Assembly: GCF_022479115.1 (NCBI RefSeq)
Contig: NZ_CP092497.1
Location: 744,001 to 808,000, forward strand
Direction: 5' to 3'
DNA: 64,000 nt
Origin: Amycolatopsis sp. EV170708-02-1
Lineage (GTDB): Bacteria; Actinomycetota; Actinomycetes; Mycobacteriales; Pseudonocardiaceae
Under the pieces are notes generated by a model. It saw nothing but the letters and a program-made list of their open reading frames with translations, was not told the DNA's origin and made no database searches. Made by a program: the position numbers and the translations under genes. The stretch's first letter is position 1. Every line of letters begins with the position of its first letter. Below are positions 35,103 through 43,844 of this stretch, piece after piece.

Positions 35103-35827
35103 TCCGCCCCTTCCACGTCGATGAGAGCGTCGAGGGCGACACGAGTTGCCCTCGCCACCCCCTCGGCCACGACGTCGCGGTGCGGGTCGTAGGCCGACGG
35201 GTCGGGGTGCTCGGGCCGCGCGTCGCCGTCGATCACGAGCACACCACCGGCCCGCAGGCCGCGCAATGCCGCGAACACCAGCAACGTGGAGAGTTCCATC
35301 TCAATGGCGATCACCCGTGCGGCCAGGTACTCGCTCATCGGGAGGGTGAGCACCAGCGGGCTGAACGCGGCCCGCGTCCACACCACGCCGCGGTGCGCCT
35401 CCGGTGCCGCGCGGCTCAGCGCCACGACGAGCTCCGGGGTGGCGAACGCCGGGTACTCCGGATGGATGAGCTGCTGGGTGACGCCGTCGTCGCGGACCGC
35501 CGCCTCGGCGATGACGAGGTCGCCATCGACGATCCCCTCGGCCAGGGAGCCGGCGGTACCGAGGCGCAGGAACGTACGGACGCCCGCTTCGGCCAGCTCG
35601 CCGAACTGGCACAACGCGCCCGGCCCGCCGACGCCGTGCGACGACACGACGACCGGGACCCCCTTCCAGGCTCCGGTGTAGCTGCGGTATTCGCGGTTCT
35701 GGCCGACGAGGACGGCGTTCTCCAGCGATCCGGCCACCGCGGTCGCGCGGTCGGGATCGCCCACGACCAGCGCACGCGGCGGCAGTCCGTGCCGGGAGAT
35801 CTTGGTGATGGGCAGGACGTCGCTCAC
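35099..35827 (-). CDS. nucleoside phosphorylase (hexameric UP/PNP family)
   Basis: The 242-residue protein belongs to nucleoside phosphorylase family I, in the hexameric uridine/purine type. It carries the phosphate-binding start ALVVGDPDRA, HGVGGPGALCQFGELAEAG, LRLGTAGSL, and the ribose contact EMELSTLLVFAALRG. It cleaves a nucleoside with phosphate to give base and sugar 1-phosphate. With the BMP-type importer upstream and mtnA downstream, the natural substrate is likely a 5'-methylthio-nucleoside, yielding methylthioribose 1-phosphate for MtnA. GTG at 35827 overlaps the permease stop as GTGA. Base preference (adenine, hypoxanthine or uracil) cannot be told. Confidence 0.85.
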   Translation of the reverse strand: MSDVLPITKISRHGLPPRALVVGDPDRATAVAGSLENAVLVGQNREYRSYTGAWKGVPVVVSSHGVGGPGALCQFGELAEAGVRTFLRLGTAGSLAEGIVDGDLVIAEAAVRDDGVTQQLIHPEYPAFATPELVVALSRAAPEAHRGVVWTRAAFSPLVLTLPMSEYLAARVIAIEMELSTLLVFAALRGLRAGGVLVIDGDARPEHPDPSAYDPHRDVVAEGVARATRVALDALIDVEGAE

Positions 35828-36681
35828 GCGGGCTGTCCCTTCTTGCGCTTGATATTCGACAGGAACAGCGCCACGAGCGTGACGACATAGGGTGCGGCGT
35901 CGGTGGCCTGCTGCGGCAACCCGATGCCCTGGAGCCGGAAGCCGAACGCCTCGGCGAGGCCGAAGAGCAGCGCCGCGAGCAGCACGCCGAGCGGATGCGC
36001 ACGCCCCAGCATCACCGCCACGACGGCGATCCAGCCGCGACCGGCGGTCATGTTTTCGGCGAAGAGCGTCACCGAGCCCAGCGCCAGCTGCGCGCCGCCG
36101 AGACCGCACAGCGCTCCCCCGGCGAGGATCACCCCGTAGCGGTACTTGGTCACGTTGACGCCGAGGCTGGACGCGGCCTCCGGACGCTCCCCGACGCCGC
36201 GCAGCCGCAGCCCCCACGGATGCCGGTACAGCAGCACGGCGAGCGCGGGCACGGCCAGCCAGGACAGGTAGACCAGCAGCGACTGCCCCGGAATCGGGCC
36301 GAACTGGCCCAGCCCCTGCAACGACGGATCGCTGAAGGAGCCTTCGGTGCCGAAGACGGTGCGGATGAGGAAGCTCGTCAGGCCGACCGCGAGCAGGTTG
36401 CTCGCGACGCCCAGGACGATCGGGTCGCCGTCGAAGGTGATCGAGCCGATCGCGAGGATCAGCGAGTACGCCGTCGCCGCGATCACCGCCACGACGACAC
36501 CGATCCAGGCGCTGCCGGTGTACCAGCTCCCGGCGACGGCGCCGAAGCAGCCGACCAGCAGCGAGCCTTCGAGGGAGATGTTGAAGACCCCGGCCCGCTG
36601 GCACAACGCGCCCGCGAGCGCGGCGAACAGGATCGGCGTCAACGCGGTGAGCGCCGAGGAGAACAGGCTCGCGTCGATCAT
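35824..36681 (-). CDS. BMP-type nucleoside ABC transporter permease 2
   Basis: This integral membrane subunit of 285 residues has about eight to nine hydrophobic segments and is related to the branched-chain amino acid/nucleoside permeases (NupQ/YufQ). The N-terminal motif LAGALCQRAGVFNISLEGSLLVG matches the conserved 'G.fNiglEGqm' block of this family. It ends in a basic tail, SNIKRKKGQPA. It overlaps permease 1 by four bases. Together with the BmpA-like lipoprotein and the tandem ATPase it forms an importer; the downstream genes suggest a nucleoside with a methylthio group as cargo. Confidence 0.9.
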   Translation of the reverse strand: MIDASLFSSALTALTPILFAALAGALCQRAGVFNISLEGSLLVGCFGAVAGSWYTGSAWIGVVVAVIAATAYSLILAIGSITFDGDPIVLGVASNLLAVGLTSFLIRTVFGTEGSFSDPSLQGLGQFGPIPGQSLLVYLSWLAVPALAVLLYRHPWGLRLRGVGERPEAASSLGVNVTKYRYGVILAGGALCGLGGAQLALGSVTLFAENMTAGRGWIAVVAVMLGRAHPLGVLLAALLFGLAEAFGFRLQGIGLPQQATDAAPYVVTLVALFLSNIKRKKGQPA

Positions 36682-37682
36682 GCGCGCCTCGCCTTCCGCT
36701 TGAAGACTCCCGAGGCCGCCGCCAGGAAGATGATCAGCACCGCCTGCAGGACCGCGGTGAGTTCGCGCGGGACCTGGGTGGCGCGTTCCATCGCGAACCC
36801 GCCGCTGGTCAGCGCGGCGAAGAAGACCGCCGCGAGCAGCGTGCCGAGCGGGCTGGCCCCGGCGAGCAGCGCCGCGAGCAGGCCGATCCAGGTGTACTGC
36901 GGCGTGATCAGCGCGCCGTCGATGAACCGGTACGGGAAACCGAGGACGGCGATCGCGCCGACCAGCCCGGCCGTCCCGCCCGAGGCGGCCAGCAGCCGCA
37001 GGGTGAGTTTCGGCCGGTCGATCCCGGCGTAGGCGGCGAACCGCGGCGCCCAGCCGGTCACCTTGGTCTCGAAACCGGCCGGGGTGCGGGCGTCGATCAC
37101 CGTGTAGACCGCGATCACCGCCACCACCAGGAAGATCCCGGTCGTCACGCCGTCGATCTCGGGGAGCCGCGCGCCTTCGGTCAGTTGCGGGCTCTGCGGC
37201 AGGCTGGAGCCGGCGTCCTTCATCGGGAAACGCACCAGATACCCGGCGAGCGACATCGCCGGATAGCTCAGCAGCAGCGTGCTGATCAGCAACGGGACAC
37301 CGAGCCGGTTCTCGCAGACCGCGGCCAGCGCGGCGTACGCGGCTCCGGCGATGACCCCCGCGAGCAGCGCGAGGATCACCTTGACCGGTCCGGGGCCGGG
37401 CACGTACAGGCCGACGGCGAGCGCGCTGACCGCGCCGAGCACCAGCTGTCCCTCGCCGCCGAGGTTCACCATGCCCGCGCGCAGCGGGATCGCGAGCGCC
37501 GTGGCCATCCCCGCGACCGGGACGGCGTAGGCGAGGGTGTCTCCGATGCCGTCGGGGCCGAACGCGCCGGAGACGATCGCGCCATAGGCCGCCAGCGGGT
37601 CGGTTCCGGTGGCCAGCAACAGGATCGCGCCGAGGACGAGCGCGGCGGCGACCGGCACGGCGATGAGGCGGACGCGGCTCAT
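36678..37682 (-). CDS. BMP-type nucleoside ABC transporter permease 1
   Basis: This 334-residue membrane subunit is homologous to NupP/YufP permeases. Several hydrophobic spans are visible, plus the family block RAGMVNLGGEGQLVLGAVSALAVG. A long loop (FPMKDAGSSLPQSPQLTEGARLPEID) is probably outside the cell and may contact the binding protein. It ends with a basic cytoplasmic tail, GVFKRKARRA. ATG at 37682 overlaps the ATPase stop by four bases, as ATGA. Its partner permease overlaps its own stop. This two-permease arrangement is standard for BMP-type nucleoside importers. Confidence 0.9.
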   Translation of the reverse strand: MSRVRLIAVPVAAALVLGAILLLATGTDPLAAYGAIVSGAFGPDGIGDTLAYAVPVAGMATALAIPLRAGMVNLGGEGQLVLGAVSALAVGLYVPGPGPVKVILALLAGVIAGAAYAALAAVCENRLGVPLLISTLLLSYPAMSLAGYLVRFPMKDAGSSLPQSPQLTEGARLPEIDGVTTGIFLVVAVIAVYTVIDARTPAGFETKVTGWAPRFAAYAGIDRPKLTLRLLAASGGTAGLVGAIAVLGFPYRFIDGALITPQYTWIGLLAALLAGASPLGTLLAAVFFAALTSGGFAMERATQVPRELTAVLQAVLIIFLAAASGVFKRKARRA

Positions 37683-39196
37683 CCGGCGCCTCCCGCCATC
37701 GCGAGCCCGACCGTGTGCCGATCGGCGTCGTCCTTGGTGAACTCCGCGACGATCCGGCCCTCGAACAGCACCAGCACCCGGTCCGACAACGCGAGAACCT
37801 CGCTGAGCTCGGCGGAGATCAGCAGGACGGCGTGCCCGGCGTCGCGATGGGCGACGAGCCTCGCGTGGATGTTCTCGATCGCGCCGACGTCGACACCGCG
37901 GGTGGGCTGTTCGATCAGCAGGAAGGGCGCGTCGTGGGTGAGTTCGCGGCCGAAGATCGCCTTCTGCTGGTTGCCGCCGGACAGCGTGCCCATCGCGGCG
38001 GCGGGGCCGGACGCGCGGACGTCGTAGTCCTCGATGATCGTCGACGCGTGCTCGTCGATCGCCTTGCGGCGCAGGAATCCCTTACGTACCAACGGTCGTT
38101 TGCGGTGGAAGCCGACGGCCAAGTTCTCCCGGAGTCCCGCCGCGGGCGCCGATCCGACCTCCGACCGATCTTCCGGGACGTGGGCCAGCCCGGCGTCCCT
38201 CCGCGCTCGGACCGACAGCCCGCCGAGGTTCTGTCCATTGAGGACGATCGTCCCGGCGGTCTTCAAGAGGCCGGTGATGGCGCCGGAAAGCTCCGCCTGC
38301 CCGTTGCCCGCGACCCCGGCGACGCCGACGATCTCCCCGGCGCGCACGGTCAAGGACACGTTGTCCAGCAACGGTTTTCCTTCCACCCCGGGTACGGTCA
38401 GGGAACGGGCTTCGAGGACGGCGCCGCCGGGAGTCCCGGCCGGGTGGACGCGATCGAGGTCGACCTCACGCCCGGTCATCGCCTCGGCGAGCCCGGCGGC
38501 CGTCTGGTCGGCGGTGCGCCCGCGCGCGCTGACGCGGCCGTCCCGCAGCACCGTGACGTGGTCGCTGACGGCGAGGACCTCCTGGAGTTTGTGCGACACC
38601 AGCAGGATCGTGCGGTCCTCGGCGGCGAGGGCGCGCAGCACGCCGAACAGCCGCTCGGTTTCGGGCGGGGTCAGCACGGCGGTGGGTTCGTCGAGGATCA
38701 GCACTCCCGCGTCGCGGTACAGCAGTTTGAGGATCTCGACGCGCTGCCGGAGCCCGACCGGCAGGTCACGGACCCGGTCGCCGGGCCGCAGCCGCAGTTC
38801 GTGGCGTTCGATCAGCTCGGTGACGCGGGCCGTCGCCGCCTTGCGGTCCAGCAGGCCGCGACGGGTCGGTTCGCTGCCGAACACCACGTTCTCGGTGACG
38901 GTGAGTTCGCCGAACAACGCGAACCCCTGCTGCACCATGCCGACACCGGCTTCGATCGCCCGCGCGGGCGAGCCGAAGGAGACTTCCTGGCCATGCAAGG
39001 AGATCGTGCCCTCGTCGGGCCGGTGCAGACCGTAGAGCACGGACATGAGCGTCGATTTGCCCGCGCCGTTCTCCCCCATCAGGGCATGGATCTCGCCCCT
39101 GCCGACGTCGAGGTCCACGTGATCGTTCGCGAGCACTCCGGGGAACCGCTTGACGATCCCCCGGAGCGAGACGGCGTCAGGATTTGGCCGGGTCAT
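37679..39196 (-). CDS. BMP-type nucleoside ABC transporter ATP-binding protein (tandem domains)
   Basis: The 505-residue ATPase has two nucleotide-binding domains, as in sugar and nucleoside importers (RbsA/NupO type). The first has Walker A GENGAGKST, a signature region reading LPVGLRQRVEILK, and Walker B VLILDEPTAVL. The second has the degenerate loop GVAGNGQAEL, a good signature LSGGNQQK and LLIEQPTRGVD. Asymmetric, half-degenerate sites are normal for the family. ATG at 39196 lies inside the end of the binding-protein gene (20-base overlap). It powers the transporter built from the two downstream permeases. Confidence 0.92.
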   Translation of the reverse strand: MTRPNPDAVSLRGIVKRFPGVLANDHVDLDVGRGEIHALMGENGAGKSTLMSVLYGLHRPDEGTISLHGQEVSFGSPARAIEAGVGMVQQGFALFGELTVTENVVFGSEPTRRGLLDRKAATARVTELIERHELRLRPGDRVRDLPVGLRQRVEILKLLYRDAGVLILDEPTAVLTPPETERLFGVLRALAAEDRTILLVSHKLQEVLAVSDHVTVLRDGRVSARGRTADQTAAGLAEAMTGREVDLDRVHPAGTPGGAVLEARSLTVPGVEGKPLLDNVSLTVRAGEIVGVAGVAGNGQAELSGAITGLLKTAGTIVLNGQNLGGLSVRARRDAGLAHVPEDRSEVGSAPAAGLRENLAVGFHRKRPLVRKGFLRRKAIDEHASTIIEDYDVRASGPAAAMGTLSGGNQQKAIFGRELTHDAPFLLIEQPTRGVDVGAIENIHARLVAHRDAGHAVLLISAELSEVLALSDRVLVLFEGRIVAEFTKDDADRHTVGLAMAGGAG

Positions 39197-40214
39197 CGAC
39201 GACGATCGCGCCCGAGATGATCTGGTCCCGCAGTTCGCCGACCTTGGCCAGCACGTCGGGATGGCTCGCGACGACACACTGCGACGTCGCGGCGTCGGGC
39301 TCCAGCCCGGTCAGGGAAATGCCCTTCTCCTTGACGCCGTAGGACTTCGTCTCGCCGGTTTTGCCGCCGAGGATCGCGTCGACCCCGTCGCCGATGACCA
39401 CGTTGGTACGTTTGACGACGTTGTCCACGACCTGGCCGGGGCTGGCCGGGCACTGGTTGGCGTCGACGCCGAACGCGAAGAAACCACCCTGCTTGGCCGC
39501 CTCGAACACGCCGAGGTTGCCCGCCGCGGAGGCCGCGCCCATGACCTGGTCGACGCCCTGACCGGCGAGCGTGGCGGCCAGCGCCTTCGCCCGCGCGGGA
39601 TCGTTGAACGGGTTCGCGCCGCCGATGAACAGCGGCGCCAGCGTGGTGCCGGGCTTGGCCTTCTCGGCGCCCTGCCCGAACGGGATCGAGTACCGGCGGA
39701 ACTGGGGCGTGTCGAGGACGACGACCGCGCCGACCTTGCCGCTCTTGCTCAGCAGCCCGGCTTCGGCGCCGGCGAGGTAGCTGCCTTCGTGCTCGCGGAA
39801 CACCGCGCAGGTCACGTTCGGGAACGGTTTCGTCGTGCAGGAGTCCACGAACAGGAACTTCTGCCCGGGATTGCGCTCGGCCTCGGCCGCGATCGCGTCG
39901 GCGAAGTTGAAGCCGACGGCGACGATCACGGCGGGCTTCTCCCGCACCGCCGCCGCGAGGTTCTGCTGGATCGAGGCCGGATCGGTGCTCTGGTACACCT
40001 TCTGCGTCCCGTTGTGCTTCTTGGCCGAATCCTCGATGCCCTGGACGGCGAGCTTGAGGAAGTCGTTGACGCCGACCGGGCTCGGCGTGATCAGGACCAG
40101 CGCGGGCCCGGCGGTGTTCTGCGCGGCCGGGTCCTTGGCCGAGGCGTTGCACGCGGCGAGGAGCGTGACGGCGGAAACGGCCATGACGGCCCGCAGGAGG
40201 GTTCTCGGCGACAT
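39177..40214 (-). CDS. BMP family lipoprotein, nucleoside-binding
   Basis: This 345-residue substrate-binding protein is anchored to the membrane by a lipid. The signal ends in LLAAC with Cys22. The mature domain is of the BmpA/PnrA family: the block PSPVGVNDFLKLAVQGIEDSA, VAVGFNFADAIAAEAERNPGQKFLFVDS, GSYLAGAEAGLLSK, and FGVDANQCPASPGQVVDNVVKRTNVVI. PnrA-type proteins bind purine nucleosides. It opens the ten-gene operon that continues through importer, phosphorylase and methionine-salvage genes. Only 68 bases separate it from the upstream phosphatase gene on the same strand, so the promoter lies there or further up. Confidence 0.9.
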   Translation of the reverse strand: MSPRTLLRAVMAVSAVTLLAACNASAKDPAAQNTAGPALVLITPSPVGVNDFLKLAVQGIEDSAKKHNGTQKVYQSTDPASIQQNLAAAVREKPAVIVAVGFNFADAIAAEAERNPGQKFLFVDSCTTKPFPNVTCAVFREHEGSYLAGAEAGLLSKSGKVGAVVVLDTPQFRRYSIPFGQGAEKAKPGTTLAPLFIGGANPFNDPARAKALAATLAGQGVDQVMGAASAAGNLGVFEAAKQGGFFAFGVDANQCPASPGQVVDNVVKRTNVVIGDGVDAILGGKTGETKSYGVKEKGISLTGLEPDAATSQCVVASHPDVLAKVGELRDQIISGAIVVDDPAKS

Positions 40215-40282
40215 GTCCCGGACTGTATGTCTCCGGTCCACGATATGGCACCGAGTCCCACCATGCGGAACCGTGTAGGTCG

Positions 40283-41875
40283 TTATACGTCGCCAGGGTC
40301 GGCGCCGAGGGCCGCGTGCCCCGGCCGATGAAGACCGGCGGTGCGGCTGAGCGTGAACCGGTCGATCTCGGCTCCATCGTTGCGCAGGGTGCGCACGGTC
40401 AGCGTCGTCCGGCGGCCGGGCCAGGCGGGCTCGACGTCGATCGCGAGGAACGAGTATCCGGTGTAGCGCACGCGCGACCACGAGACGGTCTCGGTCACCT
40501 TCTCGCCGCCCTGGACCCAGTGATACGACTGGAACTCCCCCGCGAACGTGTCGGGCACGGGGAAGCTGTAGAGACTCTTCCCGCCGCCACCGCAGGTCGC
40601 GTACACGGTGCCGTCGCGGTCCGGCTCGACGGTGTCGCCGATCTTCACCTCACGGGTCACCTTGCCGCCGCGCAGGGCGTCGGTGCGCTCGTAGATGTGG
40701 TTGTGCCCGTTGATCACGAGATCGACCCGGTACTCGTCGAACAACGGGACCCACTGCTCGCGGACGCCGCCCTCGGACGCGTGCTGGTTGGTCGTCGAGT
40801 AGGCGCAATGGTGGAAGAACACCACGATGAAGTCGACGTCCGGCTGCGACCGCAGATACCGCAGGCGGCGTTTGAGCCACGCCGTCTGGGAGCCGTGCGA
40901 GTAGCCGAGGTTGGCGGGAATCTCGTAGGAGACGTCGTTGGCGTCGAGCGAGATCACCCCGACGTTGCCGTAGATGAAGGAGTACACGCTGGGGCAGTCG
41001 TGCGGGCCGGTGCCGGGGAAGTCCCAGCGTTTGACCTGGCCGCCGTAGCCGTCGGGCGAGTAGAGGGCCTCCATGTCGTGATTGCCGGTGGTGACCATCC
41101 ACGGCACCGACGCCGCGACGCCCTCGATCTGACGGTAGTAGGCGTCCCAGACCTTGGGGTCGAAGAGATCGTGGTCCGCGTCGGGCTTGGACCCCGGCGG
41201 CTTGCCCGCGCCGCTCGGATCGGCGTACGCGATGTCGCCCGCCAGCAGGTGGAAACGCGGGTTCTGGCGCGCGACGGCGCCGTCCTGCGCGAGCGCCGTC
41301 GTCGAGACCCCCTGGTCACCGAACGCGGTGAAGGTGAACTTGCCCGCCGGGATCCCCCGCGCGGGCGCGGTGGTGAAGGTCGAGATCGCGGCGGGGCCGC
41401 CGTCGCCCGAAGCCGGGTCGAAGCCCTCATGCCCGACGGCGTACCGGTAGGTGTGGCCGGGCCAGAGATGGTCGGCCTCGGCGTGCAGGTAGTACTGGTC
41501 GTACGGCGCGATGACCCCGGCGACCTCGGAATGCAGCGCGCGGACCTCGGCCGGGATGCGGTGACTCCAGCCGCCATGCGCGTCGGCGATGCGCAGGAAC
41601 GGCTTCCGCACCGGCGCGGGCACCTGCCACGCGACCCGCATCGACGTCCGCGGATTCCGGCCGAACGCGAGATGCCGCCCCGCCGGGACGACCTTGTCGC
41701 CGTCGGCATACGCGGTGCCCTGCAAGAGAAGCGGACCGGCCGCGAGGACGGCGCCCTTCAGAATCGTGCGGCGGCTGAGGAATTCGTGCTGTTCGGCCAT
41801 CGTGAGACGCGAGGCCAGCGCGTCGGGAACACCGCCCCTGGGGATTTCCATGCGCGGATACTCGCCGACGGACAT
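40283..41875 (-). CDS. Tat-exported purple-acid-phosphatase-like metallophosphoesterase
   Basis: This is an exported phosphatase of about 530 residues. A twin-arginine signal (SRRTILKGAVLAAGPLLLQGTAYA) begins near residue 34. An N-terminal fibronectin-like domain is followed by the metallophosphoesterase core with ordered motifs FGDQG, LLAGDIAYAD, TTGNHDM, VFFHHCAY and GHNHIYERT, all of which supply metal ligands in purple acid phosphatases. A C-terminal beta domain completes the family pattern. The start ATG at 41875 leaves a rather long pre-signal; an internal ATG before AEQHEFLSRRT is an alternative. It is separated from the nucleoside importer operon by 68 bases on the same strand and might deliver nucleosides from nucleotides, which is speculation. 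Confidence 0.88.
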   Translation of the reverse strand: MSVGEYPRMEIPRGGVPDALASRLTMAEQHEFLSRRTILKGAVLAAGPLLLQGTAYADGDKVVPAGRHLAFGRNPRTSMRVAWQVPAPVRKPFLRIADAHGGWSHRIPAEVRALHSEVAGVIAPYDQYYLHAEADHLWPGHTYRYAVGHEGFDPASGDGGPAAISTFTTAPARGIPAGKFTFTAFGDQGVSTTALAQDGAVARQNPRFHLLAGDIAYADPSGAGKPPGSKPDADHDLFDPKVWDAYYRQIEGVAASVPWMVTTGNHDMEALYSPDGYGGQVKRWDFPGTGPHDCPSVYSFIYGNVGVISLDANDVSYEIPANLGYSHGSQTAWLKRRLRYLRSQPDVDFIVVFFHHCAYSTTNQHASEGGVREQWVPLFDEYRVDLVINGHNHIYERTDALRGGKVTREVKIGDTVEPDRDGTVYATCGGGGKSLYSFPVPDTFAGEFQSYHWVQGGEKVTETVSWSRVRYTGYSFLAIDVEPAWPGRRTTLTVRTLRNDGAEIDRFTLSRTAGLHRPGHAALGADPGDV

Positions 41876-41987
41876 GTTCGGCTCGCGACGGTGAGACCAA
41901 CGGGAGTGGTCGAGCTGCCCAGGGTGGGATCAAGGGGTTCTCAAGCGGGCTTTACCTTTTCGGCCTCGTGAGCTTTGTGCGCTCGCC

Positions 41988-42041
41988 GCATTTAGTCGAC
42001 TGACTGCGGCACCACCCTTCGCATTTAGTCGGCTAAATGCG
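41988..42041. repeat. CGCATTTAG inverted repeats upstream of the phosphatase and DUF222 genes
   Basis: CGCATTTAG (42020-42028) and CTAAATGCG (42033-42041) form a perfect nine-base stem with loop TCGG, and a degenerate copy begins near 41988. It lies between divergent genes, so a plain terminator is unlikely. It may be a dispersed palindrome or an operator. Confidence 0.5.
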
Positions 42042-42122
42042 GGGGTTGCCCAAGGTGATTCGACGTTGACGACCGTTTCACTCTTCAGTGTTGTTCGCAC
42101 GTTTCGCTGGTTGCTTAAAATT

Positions 42123-42138
42123 ACGAACACGTGTTCGA
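42123..42138. promoter_or_regulatory. LexA (SOS) box before the DUF222/HNH gene
   Basis: ACGAACACGTGTTCGA matches the actinobacterial SOS box TCGAAC-N4-GTTCGA at all but the first position. It lies 23 bases before the chosen GTG, where LexA would block transcription. Homologous 13E12-family genes in Mycobacterium tuberculosis are known to carry such boxes. Confidence 0.8.
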
Positions 42139-42160
42139 ATTCTTCGGGTATGATGGAGGC

Positions 42161-43414
42161 GTGTCCGAGACCTTCCTCCCCGAACTGCCGCAGGAACTGT
42201 GGCGCGCTGGCAAGCTGGAGCTTGCTCATGGCGTGCAGCAGTCCTTGCAGGTGATCCGGATGGCGACCGCCGCGCTGGGGCAGTTCTTGGCGGAGATCGA
42301 ATCTCGGGGCGTCAAAGACTTGTACGGCCATGGCAGCACGGCCAGCTGGTTTGCGGAGATGGCGGGATTGTCCCGCGGTGAGGCCGGTGCGGTGGTGAAG
42401 CGGGCCATCGCCCTGAACCCCACCCGCGCTCTGGACGGCACCGAAGTCCCCGCCGTTGCTCCTGCCACCGCCGCGGTCGCCGCCGCGGGACTGGTCGGGA
42501 ACGAGCGGATCGACCAGATCCTGGAGATCCTGAAACGACTCCCCGCCGATACCTCTGCCGAGGATCGGGCGAACGCGGAGAAGATCCTCGCCGACCTGGC
42601 CCCGAACGCCGGACCCGCACAGCTCACCAAAGCTGAGGCGAACCTGCTGGGCTGGCTCGACCCGGACGGCAAGGAACCCAAGGACCCCGAACCTAAGGAA
42701 CCACGCCGCGAGATCACCCTGGAACGCCGCAAAGACGGCTTCTGGAAACTCACCGGCCTCCTCGACGACGAAACCGGTGCACGCACCGCCGCCGCCCTGG
42801 AAGCGCACGCCCAGCCACGGCCAGTCGACGAATTCGGCCAAGCCGACCTGCGGATGAAATGCGAACGCATGGGAGACGCCTGGGCCGACCTCCTCGACCT
42901 GGCCATCGCCTGCCCCGACCAACCCGGCACCAGCGGCTACCGCACCCTCGTGAACGTCACCATCGGACTCGAAGAACTCAAATCCGGCCTAGGCACTGCC
43001 TGCTTGGATTTCGTCGGGACGATGACCGCGCGGGAAGCGAGGCTCGCGGCCTGCGACTGCCTCATGCTCCCGGTCGTCATGAGCGCCTCGGGTGAGCCCC
43101 TCGATATGGGACGCCTGCGAAGATTCGTCACACCCGGCCAGAGACGTGCGTTGAACATCCGTGACGGTGGCTGCGCCTTTCCGGGTTGTCATCGGAAACC
43201 CAAGAATTGCCACGCTCATCATATCGAGCACTGGGTAGACGGCGGGCCGACGGATCTCCGGAACCTGGTCCTGCTCTGCAGCTTCCACCACCGGCTAATC
43301 CACCACGGCGACTGGGAAGTACGCATGGCCGCCGACGGCCTACCCAAGTTCATCCCACCCCAATACCGGGATCCGCTCCGACAACCCCGGCGCAACACCC
43401 TGCACCACGTATAG
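42161..43414 (+). CDS. DUF222 / HNH endonuclease protein (13E12-repeat family type)
   Basis: The 417-residue protein has an N-terminal DUF222 helical domain (ELWRAGKLELAHGVQQSL to LTKAEANLL) and a C-terminal HNH nuclease domain. The HNH part reads DGGCAFPGCHRKPKNCHAHHIEHWVDGG and then NLVLLCSFHHRLIHHGDW, with the zinc cysteines and catalytic histidines in place. It is probably a DNA-cutting enzyme induced by DNA damage. The start is uncertain: GTG at 42131 lies inside the LexA box, so GTG at 42161 is preferred even though GGAGG is only one base away. Such proteins are often in multicopy and mobile-like in mycobacteria. Two hairpins lie beyond its stop. Confidence 0.88.
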   Translation: MSETFLPELPQELWRAGKLELAHGVQQSLQVIRMATAALGQFLAEIESRGVKDLYGHGSTASWFAEMAGLSRGEAGAVVKRAIALNPTRALDGTEVPAVAPATAAVAAAGLVGNERIDQILEILKRLPADTSAEDRANAEKILADLAPNAGPAQLTKAEANLLGWLDPDGKEPKDPEPKEPRREITLERRKDGFWKLTGLLDDETGARTAAALEAHAQPRPVDEFGQADLRMKCERMGDAWADLLDLAIACPDQPGTSGYRTLVNVTIGLEELKSGLGTACLDFVGTMTAREARLAACDCLMLPVVMSASGEPLDMGRLRRFVTPGQRRALNIRDGGCAFPGCHRKPKNCHAHHIEHWVDGGPTDLRNLVLLCSFHHRLIHHGDWEVRMAADGLPKFIPPQYRDPLRQPRRNTLHHV

Positions 43415-43528
43415 GCCCGAGGAGCCCGCCAGCCACCAGGCGACGGGCTCCTCGGCATGCCCGCCTACAGCCAATGCCTAGGTCCGGCCGTTCACTAGCC
43501 ACCCTTCCTGACCCGACCGATCACGCAC

Positions 43529-43564
43529 GGCTGTGTGGGCTTAAGTCCCAAAACCCACACAGCC
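43529..43564. terminator. hairpin downstream of the DUF222/HNH gene
   Basis: GGCTGTGTGGG (43529-43539) pairs perfectly with CCCACACAGCC (43554-43564) across a 14-base loop. It is a plausible terminator of the SOS-controlled gene. Confidence 0.45.
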
Positions 43565-43622
43565 CATCGCCAACGGGCCAGTCACGACCGAAAGAACCAG
43601 CACCCGTCAAAGGCACCCGAAC

Positions 43623-43677
43623 CTTGATCGACGGAAGATCCGGGACACTCAACGTCCCCGATCCTCCGTTGATCAAG
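43623..43677. terminator. long imperfect hairpin in the rarA-side intergenic region
   Basis: Arms of 24 bases with three mismatches flank a seven-base loop. The element is equally placed to end transcription from either convergent gene. Confidence 0.45.
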
Positions 43678-43844
43678 CCCCAGCCGCACACGACCGGACC
43701 GACCACACAACCGTGCGGAGGCCGAGCCACCCAACCGAAGATCTCCCCCTGCAAGGCGCGACAGCCGGCAGCCCGACCCGACCACCGATCCTCGCCCGGG
43801 CCCAGATCCCGCGCACCAAAGGCCCTGCCTGCCCCGAATGCGGA

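Larger units (their letters stand above)
43415..43844. other. intergenic stretch with two hairpins
   Basis: These 430 bases between the convergent DUF222/HNH and rarA genes show no convincing gene. They hold an 11-base perfect stem (43529-43539 with 43554-43564) and a 24-base stem with three mismatches (43623-43646 with 43654-43677). Either could end transcription. Confidence 0.6.

Noticed and set aside
42131..43414. GTG at 42131 as start of the DUF222/HNH gene
   Set aside because: It lies inside the LexA box, and the extra residues do not match the usual family start.
43415..43844. short frames in both strands between the DUF222/HNH and rarA genes
   Set aside because: They coincide with hairpins, have no ribosome sites and lack protein-like composition.
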